From assembly GCF_007827595.1 (NCBI RefSeq), contig NZ_VISR01000023.1, forward strand, positions 62,001 through 126,000: a stretch of 64,000 nt of DNA. The letters run 5' to 3'. Of the stretch, positions 56,286 through 64,000 are shown piece after piece. Each line of letters opens with the position of its first letter. Position 1 is the first letter of the stretch. The DNA is from Streptomyces sp. BK340 (GTDB lineage: Bacteria; Actinomycetota; Actinomycetes; Streptomycetales; Streptomycetaceae). A program made the position numbers and the translations under genes. The notes beneath the pieces are model-generated. The model worked only from the letters and a program-made list of their open reading frames with translations. It made no database searches and had not been told where the DNA came from.

Positions 56286-59200
56286 ATGACATCCGCAGAT
56301 CAAGCAGGTTCCCACCCCGGCAAAGACAGCGGCCCGGGGATGCAGGCGGCAGTGGCGCAGATCCTCTCTGCCGAGGGCGTTGTGGCCGGGGCCGGTTTCC
56401 TGATCGCCCAGGACATGGTGGTCACCTGTGCACACGTGGTGCGTGATGCCGGGAGTGATCCCGGCAAGCGGGTGCACCTGCGCTTCCCGCAGGTGCCGGC
56501 AGCACCACGGCTGGTGGGGCAAGTGCTGGTGGAGCCATGGCGAGCGCCGGATGGGGATGATGTGGCTGTCATTCGCCTGCCAGGCGCGCCAGGAGCGGTG
56601 GAGGCATTGCCAGTCGGGTCTGCGGAGGGGTGTCAAGGGCACCGGGTGCGTTCCTTCGGTTTTCCGGTCCAGGCCCCGCGCGGCGGTCACTTCGGCTACG
56701 GAACAGTCGGTGACCTGCTTCCCGCCACCGAAGGCAGCAGTGGTGCCGGACTTCTGCAGCTGACCAGGGCCAACGACCTCACCACCGGGTTCAGCGGCGG
56801 ACCGGTAGTCGATACGGTGACCGGCCTCGTCATCGGCATGGTCACCGCAATCACCGCACCCGACGTACATCAGCGGGGACAGGGCATCGCCTATGCCACG
56901 CCCACCGAGACCCTGCGTTCGGTCTGGCCCGACCTGACCGAGCGCGACGTGTGCCCCTATCGTGGCCTGGAGCCCTTCACCGCCGAGCATGCAGACTTCT
57001 TCCACGGCCAGGAAGCCGCGGTGGACGGAGTGCTGGCGGCTCTGGCTGCCCAACGGCACACCCTCCTGCTCGGGCCCTCAGGATCGGGCAAGTCGTCCCT
57101 CATTCAGGCCGGGGTGCTGCCCGCCCTGGCCAAAGGTCGCCTGCCAGGCAGCGACCGGTGGCTAGCGGTCCTCCTCCCCCGCCCTGGACAGGACCTGCTG
57201 GCCGAGCTGGACCGCCACGGCCTTCCGGGCGCCTCCACCGACGGCATAGCGGCCGCGGTGCAACAGCGGCTGGATGCCGAATCCGCCTGCGAGCGGATCG
57301 TGATGGTCATCGACCAGCTCGAAGAGGTCTTCACGCCGCCCAGCCCCGCGCTAGAAGCCGATCCGGCAGCACCCAGCCCGATTCCATCCGACACACCGCT
57401 TGCGGCGCTGGAACAGGTCACGGCGGTGCTCGGCTCGCGCATACCGGTGAGCGTGATACTGGTGATGCGGGACGACTTCTACCCACAACTGGCCGCCCGA
57501 GCCCCGGCGCTACTGGATGCCGCAGCAGCCGGCCTGGTCAACGTGCCCGCGACTCTCAGCACCCACGACCTCCAAGCCATCGTCACGCGGCCCGCTCATG
57601 ACGCCGGTGCAGGTTTCGAAAGGGGCCTCGCGGAGCGCATCATCGCCGACGTGCTGGCCGCCGACCTCCAGGGCACCGGCCGAGCGCCCATCACCCTGCT
57701 CGCACCACTGGAACTCGCCCTGAGCCGACTGTGGGAGCGCCGCACGGACGGCCGTCTCACCCACACTGCCTATGAGCGCATCGGCCAGATCACCGGCAGC
57801 CTGGCCAACTGGTGCAACTCGGCGATCAACAGTCTCCCCGAGGATCACCACGACGCCGCCCGACGTATCCTCACCGCCCTGGTCCGCCCCGCCGACGAGG
57901 CCAACCACATCCCCGCCACTCGCCAGCAAGTCCCCCTCGACACCCTGCGGGAACTTGCCGCCGACACCTCCCCCATCCCACCGGCCAACGCCGATGGGAT
58001 CACCGAGACGGTACTGGCTACCCTCACCCGGCACCGCATCATCATCACCCACGCCCGTGCCCCTGGCCCCCCACCCGCCGACCTGGTAGCCGAACTCATC
58101 CACGACACCCTCACCAACAGCTGGCGTGAACTACGCAACTGGGTCGCCGAAGACCACCGATTCCACACCTGGCTCCACCGCGCCGGAGTGTCGCAGGCCC
58201 GATGGAACGAGCACCCCCAGCCCGACGACCTGCTGCACGGAAGGGACCTGGCAGAGGGTCTGGACTTTGCCAAGCAGCGCCGACTGCCTCACAACATCGC
58301 ATCGTTCGTCACCGCCAGCCAACGCAACCAGCAAGCCGCCGTCCGCCGTGCCCGACGCCTCAACACCTTCCTGATCGGTGCGCTCATCCTGACCCTCTTC
58401 GCCGCCGGTGTGGCCTACTGGCAACGCAACACCGCCGTCACCGCGCAACACCAGGCCTTGTCCCGGCAACTGGCCACCGAATCCGAGACGCTCATCGGCT
58501 CCGACCCAGACCTGGCCTCCCTGCTCGCCATCGAGGCCTATCGCACCAGCCCCACCGCTGAAGCAACCGCCAGCCTCAACGCGGCAGCAGAGCTCCCTCT
58601 ACAGCGCCGCCTCACCGGCCACAAATCCACTGTGGGCTCCGTGGCGTTTAGCCCCGACGGGCGCACCCTGGCCACGGCCAGCCTGGACAAGACGGTCCGG
58701 CTGTGGGATGTGGCTACCGGCCGCACCCGCGCCATCCTCACCGGCCACAAAGGTGAGGTGGACGCGGTGGCGTTCAGTCGCGACGGGCGCACTTTGGCCA
58801 CCGGCAGCGTGGACAAGACGGTCCGGCTGTGGGATGCGGCGACAGGCCGCACCCGCGCCATCCTCACCGGCCACAAAGACCACGTGACCTCGGTGGCGTT
58901 CAGTCGCGACGGCCGCACTCTGGCCACCGGCAGCGACGACAAGACGGTCCGGCTGTGGGATGCGGCGACCGGCCGCACCCGCGCCACCCTCACCGGCCAC
59001 AAAGGCGCTGTGGAGGCGGTGGCGTTCAGTCCCGACGAGCGCACTCTGGCCACCGGCAGCGTGGACAAGACGGTCCGGCTGTGGGATGCAGCGACCGGTG
59101 CCCCTCGATCCACCCTCATGGGCCACTCAGACCCTGTGTACGCAGTGGCGTTCAGTCCCGACGGGCGCACCCTGGCCAGCGGCAGCGGGGACTACGACGT

Positions 59201-60473
59201 GCGGCTGTGGGATACGGCGACAGGCAACACGCGCGCCACCCTCATCGGCCACGGATCCGGCGTGTTCGCGGTGGCGTTCAGTCCCGACGGGCGCACCCTG
59301 GCCAGCGGCAGCGAGGACTACACCGTGCGGCTGTGGGATACGGCGACAGGCAACGCCCGCGCCACCCTCGTCGGCCACGGACTCGGCGTGTTCGCGGTGG
59401 CATTTAGTCCCGACGGGCGCACCCTGGCCAGCGGCAGCAAGGACAACACGGTGCGGCTGTGGGATGCGGTGACAGGCAATACCCGCGCCACCCTAACCGG
59501 GCACAAAGCCCTTGTGACCGCAGTGGCGTTCAGCCCAGACGGGCGCACTCTGGCCACGGGCAGCGTGGACAGGACGGTCCGGCTGTGGGATGCGGCGACC
59601 GGCCGCTCCCGCGCCATCCTCACCGGCCACAAAGGTGATGTGAACGCGCTGGCGTTCAGCCCTGACGGGCGCACTCTGGCCACGGGCAGCACGGACAAGA
59701 CGGTCCGGCTGTGGAATGTGGCGACCGGCCGCACCCGCGCCACCCTCACCGGGCACAAAGACCTTGTGGACGCGGTGGCGTTCAGCCCCGACGGGCGCAC
59801 TCTGGCCACCGGCGCCCATGACAAGACGGTCCGGCTGTGGAATGTGGCGACCGGCCGTACCCGCGCCACCCTCACCCACCGCGGTTCCTTCGTGTTCGCG
59901 GTGGCGTTCAGTCCCGACGGGCGGACCCTGGCCACCGGCAGTTCGGACAACACGGTCTGGCTGTGGGATGTGGCGACCGGCCGCACCCGCGGCTCCCTCA
60001 CCGGCCACAAGGCTCCTGCGACTGCGGTGGCGTTCAGTCCCGACGGGCGCACTCTGGCCACCGGCAGCATGGACAAGACGGTCCGGCTGTGGGATGTGGC
60101 GACCGGCCGCACCCGCGCCACCCTCACCGGCCACGGATCCACCGTGTTCGCGGTCGCGTTCAGTCCCGACGGGGGCACTCTCGCCACCAGCAGCATCGAC
60201 AGCACCGTCTGGCTGTGGGATACGGCGATCGGCCGCATCCGCACCACTCTCACCAGCGACGGATACCTCGTGTTCGCGCTGGCGTTCAGCCCTGACGGGC
60301 GCACCCTGGCCACCACCAGCGCCGACAGCAAGGTCCGTCTGTGGGACACCAAGCTGTCTGACCAAACGGTAGCTATCAGAGAGATCTGCAAGGCCGTCGG
60401 CCGGAACCTCACTGCCGAAGAACGAGGGGCCTACTCCGCAGGCCAGTCGCCTCGAGCGGTGTGCCCTTCCTGA
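56286..60473 (+). CDS. trypsin-STAND NTPase-transmembrane-WD40 protein, 1395 aa
   Basis: Domains in order. Residues about 20-215 are a trypsin-like serine protease with a complete triad: H50 in VVTCAHVV, D92 in DDVAVIRL and S170 in GFSGGPVVD. Residues about 222-640 are an nSTAND1-type NTPase: P-loop LLLGPSGSGKSSLIQAG (K269), Walker B VMVIDQLEEVFT (D343), then helical and winged regions. One transmembrane helix (FLIGALILTLFAAGVAYW, about 695-715) follows. Residues 776-1365 are 14 WD40 repeats of 42 residues, enough for two seven-bladed propellers. Such proteins are predicted conflict or immunity switches: WD40s detect a signal, the NTPase assembles, and the protease acts. The orientation places the enzyme in the cytoplasm and the repeats outside, if the single helix is real. 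Partner: the trypco1-like gene. Confidence 0.93.
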   Translation: MTSADQAGSHPGKDSGPGMQAAVAQILSAEGVVAGAGFLIAQDMVVTCAHVVRDAGSDPGKRVHLRFPQVPAAPRLVGQVLVEPWRAPDGDDVAVIRLPGAPGAVEALPVGSAEGCQGHRVRSFGFPVQAPRGGHFGYGTVGDLLPATEGSSGAGLLQLTRANDLTTGFSGGPVVDTVTGLVIGMVTAITAPDVHQRGQGIAYATPTETLRSVWPDLTERDVCPYRGLEPFTAEHADFFHGQEAAVDGVLAALAAQRHTLLLGPSGSGKSSLIQAGVLPALAKGRLPGSDRWLAVLLPRPGQDLLAELDRHGLPGASTDGIAAAVQQRLDAESACERIVMVIDQLEEVFTPPSPALEADPAAPSPIPSDTPLAALEQVTAVLGSRIPVSVILVMRDDFYPQLAARAPALLDAAAAGLVNVPATLSTHDLQAIVTRPAHDAGAGFERGLAERIIADVLAADLQGTGRAPITLLAPLELALSRLWERRTDGRLTHTAYERIGQITGSLANWCNSAINSLPEDHHDAARRILTALVRPADEANHIPATRQQVPLDTLRELAADTSPIPPANADGITETVLATLTRHRIIITHARAPGPPPADLVAELIHDTLTNSWRELRNWVAEDHRFHTWLHRAGVSQARWNEHPQPDDLLHGRDLAEGLDFAKQRRLPHNIASFVTASQRNQQAAVRRARRLNTFLIGALILTLFAAGVAYWQRNTAVTAQHQALSRQLATESETLIGSDPDLASLLAIEAYRTSPTAEATASLNAAAELPLQRRLTGHKSTVGSVAFSPDGRTLATASLDKTVRLWDVATGRTRAILTGHKGEVDAVAFSRDGRTLATGSVDKTVRLWDAATGRTRAILTGHKDHVTSVAFSRDGRTLATGSDDKTVRLWDAATGRTRATLTGHKGAVEAVAFSPDERTLATGSVDKTVRLWDAATGAPRSTLMGHSDPVYAVAFSPDGRTLASGSGDYDVRLWDTATGNTRATLIGHGSGVFAVAFSPDGRTLASGSEDYTVRLWDTATGNARATLVGHGLGVFAVAFSPDGRTLASGSKDNTVRLWDAVTGNTRATLTGHKALVTAVAFSPDGRTLATGSVDRTVRLWDAATGRSRAILTGHKGDVNALAFSPDGRTLATGSTDKTVRLWNVATGRTRATLTGHKDLVDAVAFSPDGRTLATGAHDKTVRLWNVATGRTRATLTHRGSFVFAVAFSPDGRTLATGSSDNTVWLWDVATGRTRGSLTGHKAPATAVAFSPDGRTLATGSMDKTVRLWDVATGRTRATLTGHGSTVFAVAFSPDGGTLATSSIDSTVWLWDTAIGRIRTTLTSDGYLVFALAFSPDGRTLATTSADSKVRLWDTKLSDQTVAIREICKAVGRNLTAEERGAYSAGQSPRAVCPS
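58611..60351 (+). repeat. 14 tandem WD40 repeats, about 126 bp each
   Basis: The coding sequence repeats with a 126-bp period. Most copies share the core VAFSPDGRTLATGSxDKTVRLWD and a TLTGHK linker, while positions just after the GH differ (STVGS, GEVDA, DHVTS, ALVTA, APATA and so on). Repeats 5-7 form a subset with GSGDYDV, GSEDYTV and GSKDNTV and TATGN linkers. The last repeats diverge most. High similarity at DNA level suggests recent duplication or gene conversion. Confidence 0.9.
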
Positions 60474-60923
60474 ACCACGGACCGGACGGTGAACGATCCC
60501 AAAAGGTGCTGCCTCTGTAGGAGTTACCACCGGTGCAACAGATGCATGCCGTAGGAGCGGACCGCAATTTGGCCCTGGCTGCCAGCAGTTCCTGCCCATT
60601 CCGCGGCGAGTAGGTGTTTTCCAACCCGGTGCCACGTCGGCGAGCCGCTCGTCAAGCGATGCCGCGTGGGACTCTGGGTGCCGGTCACTGCCTGGACATC
60701 AAGGAATCCGCGCCCCGGCAACCCTCTCGCCCCTCCCCTGGTCCTGGTGGTGAGTGACAGGTGGGTGGTGGGGTGCGGTGCGGGCGAGGTCGGGTACCCG
60801 GTGCCGCTCCCGGACCGCGAGCCCCTCTCCCGGCCGCGCGGCCCCGGCCGAGAGGGCTGGGCCGCCGGCGGTGCGGCCTGCGGCAGGTGTTCCTTGTCCG
60901 GCCCGGGGGCGGGTCTGGCGGGT
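60474..60923. other. 450-bp gap with no recognisable gene
   Basis: Open frames here are arginine- or glycine-rich on both strands and do not look coding. The middle (about 60500-60640) has lower GC than the rest. No terminator hairpin of note was seen. It could contain remnants of a mobile element but I cannot name one. Confidence 0.5.
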
Positions 60924-62981
60924 TCAGGAGGTGGGGGCGACGAGCATGTGCTCGGTTCCGAGGTGGTTGGTGTCGGTGTCGGTGTACATGGTGGTTTCGC
61001 CGTCGGACCAGCGGATGAGGAGGTCGTCGGTGCGGTTGTTGCCGGTGTAGTCGCCGGTGGTCATGGCAGCGTCGTGGGTCCAGGTCTCGTTGGCGTTCAG
61101 GATGCGCTGCTCGGTACCGAGGCCCGATGTGGTGGTGCCGACGTAGTTGTCGAGTTCGCCGTCGGTCCAGCGGACCATGAGGTCCCACTGCCGGTTGCCG
61201 GAGAACTCACCGGCGGTCAGGAGTGTGGCGTCCTTCCATGTGTCGTTCTTCGGCTTCAGTTGGTGTTCTTGACCGAAGGTGCCGGCGCTGACGTTGGTGT
61301 AGAGGGTCAGCTCGCCGTCGATCCAGCGGACGACCAGGTCGGTGGCGTACTGGGAGGCGGCGAAGCGGCCGGCGACGATCTGAGTGGCGTTCTTCCAGAG
61401 GTCGTTGGGTTTGATCATCTGAGTTCCGGCCCAGTTCAGGCCCTTGGTGCCGACGTCGCCGTACAGTGTCACCTCTCCGTCGGACCAGCGGACCAGCAGG
61501 TCGAACTGGTTGGACCCGGTGAAGTCGCCTGCGGTGATGGTCCTGGCGTTCGTCCAGGTGTCGTTCTTGGCCAGCAGTTGCCGTTCGGGGTCGTAGCCGC
61601 CGTGTCCGTTGCCGGGGTAGAGGGTGACCTCGCCGTCGGTCCAGACCACGATCATGTCGCTGTGGCCGGTCTGGCGGAAGTCGCCCGAGGCCAGCAGCTT
61701 GGCGTGCTGCCAGGTGGAGGCCGGGCCGGGCAGCCAGGGGTCCCCGGACGGCGGGTACGGCGGTTTGTGGTCATCCACGTTCCGGTGGGCGGCGGCGTCG
61801 GCGAACAGGTCCTGGGCGTCCTTGCCGTAGACCGGAGCGTACGTCACCCAGTCGTCGTTGGCGTCGTTGCCGCCGCCGTTGTATCCGCCGGTGTTGCCGA
61901 TGACCTTGCCGGTGCCGCTGGTGCTGTTGTAGTCCTCGATCCACGGGCCGCCGGAGACACCGCCGTAGAAGCCCTTGCAGGTCATGCGCATCTGCCTGAA
62001 GCCCGGCAGTTGGGAGGTGCTGACGGGGCAACGGACCGGCACATGGTCCGGGTTGACGCCGACGTCGTCGGGATAGCCGATGACGGTGACCTTGTGGCGG
62101 TAGCTGCTGGTCGGCGTGAACGTCAGGGCTCCCGTGACATCCTCCACCTTGCCCCGGCTATTGGAGCCGACCTGAGCGAAGGCCAGGTCGAGGTCGGAGA
62201 CCTCCTTCTTGCTGTTCCTCTCGTAGCGCGGGTCCATGTAGAGCTGGGACACCGGGAACACGCCGTCCGGCTGCTCGGCGGCGGGCTTGCCGATGCGGTA
62301 TCGCGGCACGAAGATGCGGTGGGTGGCTGACTTCAGGCCGAGGCCGCAGTGTCCGGCGGTCAGGACGATGTCCTTGGCGGCCGTGTGCACAACACTGCCC
62401 GTGCAGTACGTCTTCTTGCCGCCGAGCTCCCGGCCGTCGTAGAAGAACGTGCCGATCATCGGGTGGCCGAGGAAGTGCTCGGGGGTGGGGGTGCCCGACG
62501 GCGGCGGCCGGTGTGTGACGGCGCTTCCTGCGGCGATGCCGTGCTTCGAGGCGGCCGGAGCGGGGTCCGGCGGGGCATCGACCGGAACCGCGTCGGCCAT
62601 GCGCTCAGCCGTCCAGTACTTCTCCTCCTCGCTCAGACTGGGTCCGTCCGAGGGGGAGGGGAAGGCGGTCGGCTCGACAGTCCGCGAGGGGGATGGCTCG
62701 GCGGGATGCGTCGGGGGGGCTGAGGGGGTGGCGGAGCCGGTCGGGTCGACGGCCCCCGCGTCCGTCGACGGCGTCGATGTCGATGTCGATGTCGATGTCG
62801 AGGGCAGTGTCGGCGGGACCTGACGTCTGATGCCGGGAGTCTCCGGTGATGCGGAGGCTGTTGACGGGGTGGAGAGCGCTGGTGACGGATCGCCCGTGGC
62901 GGCCGATGTCGTCCCGGCTCCGAGAATGCCTACGCCCAGTCCCAGCGCAAGGGCGGGAATCCATCTGTGTCTGGAACGCAA
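60924..62981 (-). CDS. secreted trypsin-like serine protease with FG-GAP-like repeats
   Basis: TTG 62981 is preferred because GGAAAGG lies 7 bp upstream and it gives a standard signal peptide (LRSRHRWIPALALGLGVGILGAGTTSAA); a GTG at 63047 is the alternative. A Ser/Thr/Pro-rich linker (about 30-150) includes a run of TS dipeptides. The protease domain (about 170-400) has DIVLTAGHCGLG, EVSDLDLAFAQVG and FYGGVSGGPWIEDY, the His-Asp-Ser triad. The C-terminal 270 residues hold five related repeats (LLASGDFRQTGHSDMIVVWTDGEVTLYPGNG and others), each a GDFTG...DLLVRWxDGExTLY unit of the FG-GAP/VCBS type. It is likely exported and binds a surface through the repeats. Confidence 0.88.
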   Translation of the reverse strand: MRSRHRWIPALALGLGVGILGAGTTSAATGDPSPALSTPSTASASPETPGIRRQVPPTLPSTSTSTSTSTPSTDAGAVDPTGSATPSAPPTHPAEPSPSRTVEPTAFPSPSDGPSLSEEEKYWTAERMADAVPVDAPPDPAPAASKHGIAAGSAVTHRPPPSGTPTPEHFLGHPMIGTFFYDGRELGGKKTYCTGSVVHTAAKDIVLTAGHCGLGLKSATHRIFVPRYRIGKPAAEQPDGVFPVSQLYMDPRYERNSKKEVSDLDLAFAQVGSNSRGKVEDVTGALTFTPTSSYRHKVTVIGYPDDVGVNPDHVPVRCPVSTSQLPGFRQMRMTCKGFYGGVSGGPWIEDYNSTSGTGKVIGNTGGYNGGGNDANDDWVTYAPVYGKDAQDLFADAAAHRNVDDHKPPYPPSGDPWLPGPASTWQHAKLLASGDFRQTGHSDMIVVWTDGEVTLYPGNGHGGYDPERQLLAKNDTWTNARTITAGDFTGSNQFDLLVRWSDGEVTLYGDVGTKGLNWAGTQMIKPNDLWKNATQIVAGRFAASQYATDLVVRWIDGELTLYTNVSAGTFGQEHQLKPKNDTWKDATLLTAGEFSGNRQWDLMVRWTDGELDNYVGTTTSGLGTEQRILNANETWTHDAAMTTGDYTGNNRTDDLLIRWSDGETTMYTDTDTNHLGTEHMLVAPTS

Positions 62982-63119
62982 GAAGATGCCTTTCCGTCTT
63001 GGAGAGGGCTGAACAGCGAGCGGGCCCTGAACTGACCAGACCCGCACATATGTTCAATCGAGAGGCGATAGTGTACTACTGAGTAACAACTGGCATGTCA
63101 TCAAATAAGAGGACAGGGT

Positions 63120-63998
63120 GTGGTGATGGACCGACTCCGCAAGACCGCGTGGGCGGCACTCCCCCTCCTGCTCCCCTTCCTGGCGGCCGGGCCGGCCTCG
63201 GCCTCCCCGCCCGGACCCTCGCTCCCGTTCGGAAGTGTCCGCTCGGTGCATCCCGGCGACACACTGACGGTCAACACCGAGGCCAGCGATGCCACTTACC
63301 TCGCAACCATCAACTCCCCCGCGTTCGTCGCGGCAGGGAAGCTGCGCATGATGCATCCGGTGCTGACCACCACCGTCACCATCGCCTGTGACGCCCGGCC
63401 TGGCACCTACCCGGTGACTCGGCGCGGCGCCGGAGACGTGGGCCCGGACGAGCATCCGTTCCGATGGGCACGGGTGCGCGTGGAACCCGTCGACGAGGCG
63501 GCACGCCGCGCCTGCCGGAACAAGGTCAGGAAACTGCCTCCGCCCAGACTGGAGGAACGCTGGGCTCCGGACAGAACGTGGCCCCAGTCGGAATGGGATG
63601 TGCGGACCTTCCGTGCCGGCAGCCGCATTACGATCACGGACAACGACGACGAGGGATCGGACGGCGACATCACCCTCACCTCCCGCGCCTTCACCGACCG
63701 CCCAGTCCTGCGCGGCGCCAAAGCCGTCTTGACCGCCACCACCACCCTGACCTGCGACTCCGCACCCGGCATCTACGTCGTCTACCGGCACGACGTCGAC
63801 CAGACCGGCCCCGACAAACCATGGGCCCGACTGCGCATCGCCCCCGCCGCCCCCGGAAAGAAATGCCTGGCGCAGCACTCGGCCGGGTCGTCCAGCACTG
63901 CCACGCTGGCCTGGGCCGCAGGCGGCGTGCTCCTCATTGCCGCGGCCGCCACCGCACTCATTCTGCGGGCCCGCTCCCGCCGTACGACCTCCCTCTGA
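63120..63998 (+). CDS. exported two-domain protein with C-terminal membrane anchor
   Basis: GAGGA at 63109-63113 serves GTG 63120, though GTG 63123 or ATG 63126 are possible; 292 aa from the first. It has a signal peptide (WAALPLLLPFLAAGPASAS), then two related domains of about 85 residues (SVRSVHPGDTLTVNTEASDATYLATI to ARVRVEP, and DVRTFRAGSRITITDNDDEGSDGDITLT to ARLRIAP), each with one late Cys. A C-terminal helix LAWAAGGVLLIAAAATALIL and basic RARSRR anchor follow. I do not recognise the family. It is divergent from the secreted protease, sharing about 140 bp of AT-rich promoter DNA, and may be its surface partner. The stop is two bases before the window ends. Confidence 0.8.
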   Translation: MVMDRLRKTAWAALPLLLPFLAAGPASASPPGPSLPFGSVRSVHPGDTLTVNTEASDATYLATINSPAFVAAGKLRMMHPVLTTTVTIACDARPGTYPVTRRGAGDVGPDEHPFRWARVRVEPVDEAARRACRNKVRKLPPPRLEERWAPDRTWPQSEWDVRTFRAGSRITITDNDDEGSDGDITLTSRAFTDRPVLRGAKAVLTATTTLTCDSAPGIYVVYRHDVDQTGPDKPWARLRIAPAAPGKKCLAQHSAGSSSTATLAWAAGGVLLIAAAATALILRARSRRTTSL

Positions 63999-64000
63999 GC

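Noticed and set aside
55831..56292. 153-aa minus-strand frame in the gap before the STAND gene
   Set aside because: It is antisense to the trypco1-like coding sequence and AT-rich promoter, without matching domains.
58611..60351. Regular 126-bp DNA repeat as a mobile or CRISPR-type element
   Set aside because: The period is exactly 42 codons and the translation is WD40, so it is explained by protein repeats.
60666..62330. 554-aa plus-strand Gly/Val-rich frame opposite the secreted protease
   Set aside because: No recognisable domain and typical shadow composition; the minus strand has signal peptide, triad and repeats.

Overview
The window is high-GC, gene-dense actinobacterial DNA, almost certainly from the chromosome of a Streptomyces or close relative. 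GTG starts are frequent, and there are SARP regulators with NB-ARC domains, a GAF/PAS/SpoIIE-type phosphatase, a PF04672-type methyltransferase, Tat and Sec exported proteins and a CbtAB cobalt transporter under a B12 riboswitch. No rRNA, tRNA, CRISPR array or complete insertion sequence was seen. The content looks like accessory chromosomal-arm DNA: many regulators, hydrolases and exported proteins, and several broken genes.

Layout. 1-7.8 kb: the end of one very large protein, a second of 1752 aa and a third of about 629 aa, all unrecognised and translationally coupled, with a 19-codon ORF bridging the last two. 7.9-16.7 kb: secreted GH5 glycosidase, a Rieske-oxygenase relative lacking its Rieske cluster, Smr protein, exported PAF-acetylhydrolase-like enzyme, lipoprotein, MFS transporter, phosphotransferase and a Tat-exported papain-like protein. 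16.9-24.2 kb: sensor phosphatase, two methyltransferases, cyclophilin, azlCD with a divergent Lrp-type regulator, YihY-type membrane protein. 24.2-30.8 kb: a MarR gene coupled to a frameshifted NmrA gene, a frameshifted Ser/Thr kinase, two alpha/beta hydrolases and an AraC regulator. 30.9-38.6 kb: two SARP regulators in tandem, then small and membrane proteins.

38.7-42.5 kb is a four-gene operon: YheO/DauR-like regulator, ornithine-cyclodeaminase-family reductase, D-threonine-aldolase/D-serine-dehydratase-fold enzyme and a serine/threonine-dehydratase-fold enzyme. Its three enzymes match the families of the beta-hydroxyaspartate pathway (BhcD, BhcC, BhcB). 42.7-44.9 kb is cobalt uptake (cbtB-cbtA, a cobalamin riboswitch, and a phosphatase-fold protein without the RHG motif). 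45.0-47.2 kb is an MMPL exporter. 47.8-51.4 kb is a reactive-sulfur detoxification locus: CstR-type repressor, rhodanese-DUF2892, TauE/SafE exporter, rhodanese and persulfide dioxygenase-rhodanese fusion, with three matching G/C-tract palindromic operators.

51.4-55.8 kb is a decayed or recombined patch: a LysR remnant carrying a heptanucleotide tandem repeat, an internally deleted alpha/beta hydrolase, a PadR gene beside a 46-bp near-perfect palindrome, DoxX, cupin and a divergent LysR. 55.9-60.5 kb holds the most striking system: a short trypsin-co-occurring (CU044_2847/trypco1-like) gene, frameshifted here, followed 14 bp later by a 1395-aa trypsin-STAND NTPase-transmembrane-WD40 protein with 14 near-identical WD40 repeats. 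This architecture belongs to predicted NTP-dependent conflict (immunity) systems. The window ends with a secreted trypsin-like protease carrying FG-GAP-like repeats and a divergent exported protein made of two tandem domains.

Three otherwise well-conserved genes (NmrA, kinase, trypco1) are each broken by a single small indel. Some of these may be sequencing errors, so resequencing matters before any of them is called a true pseudogene.
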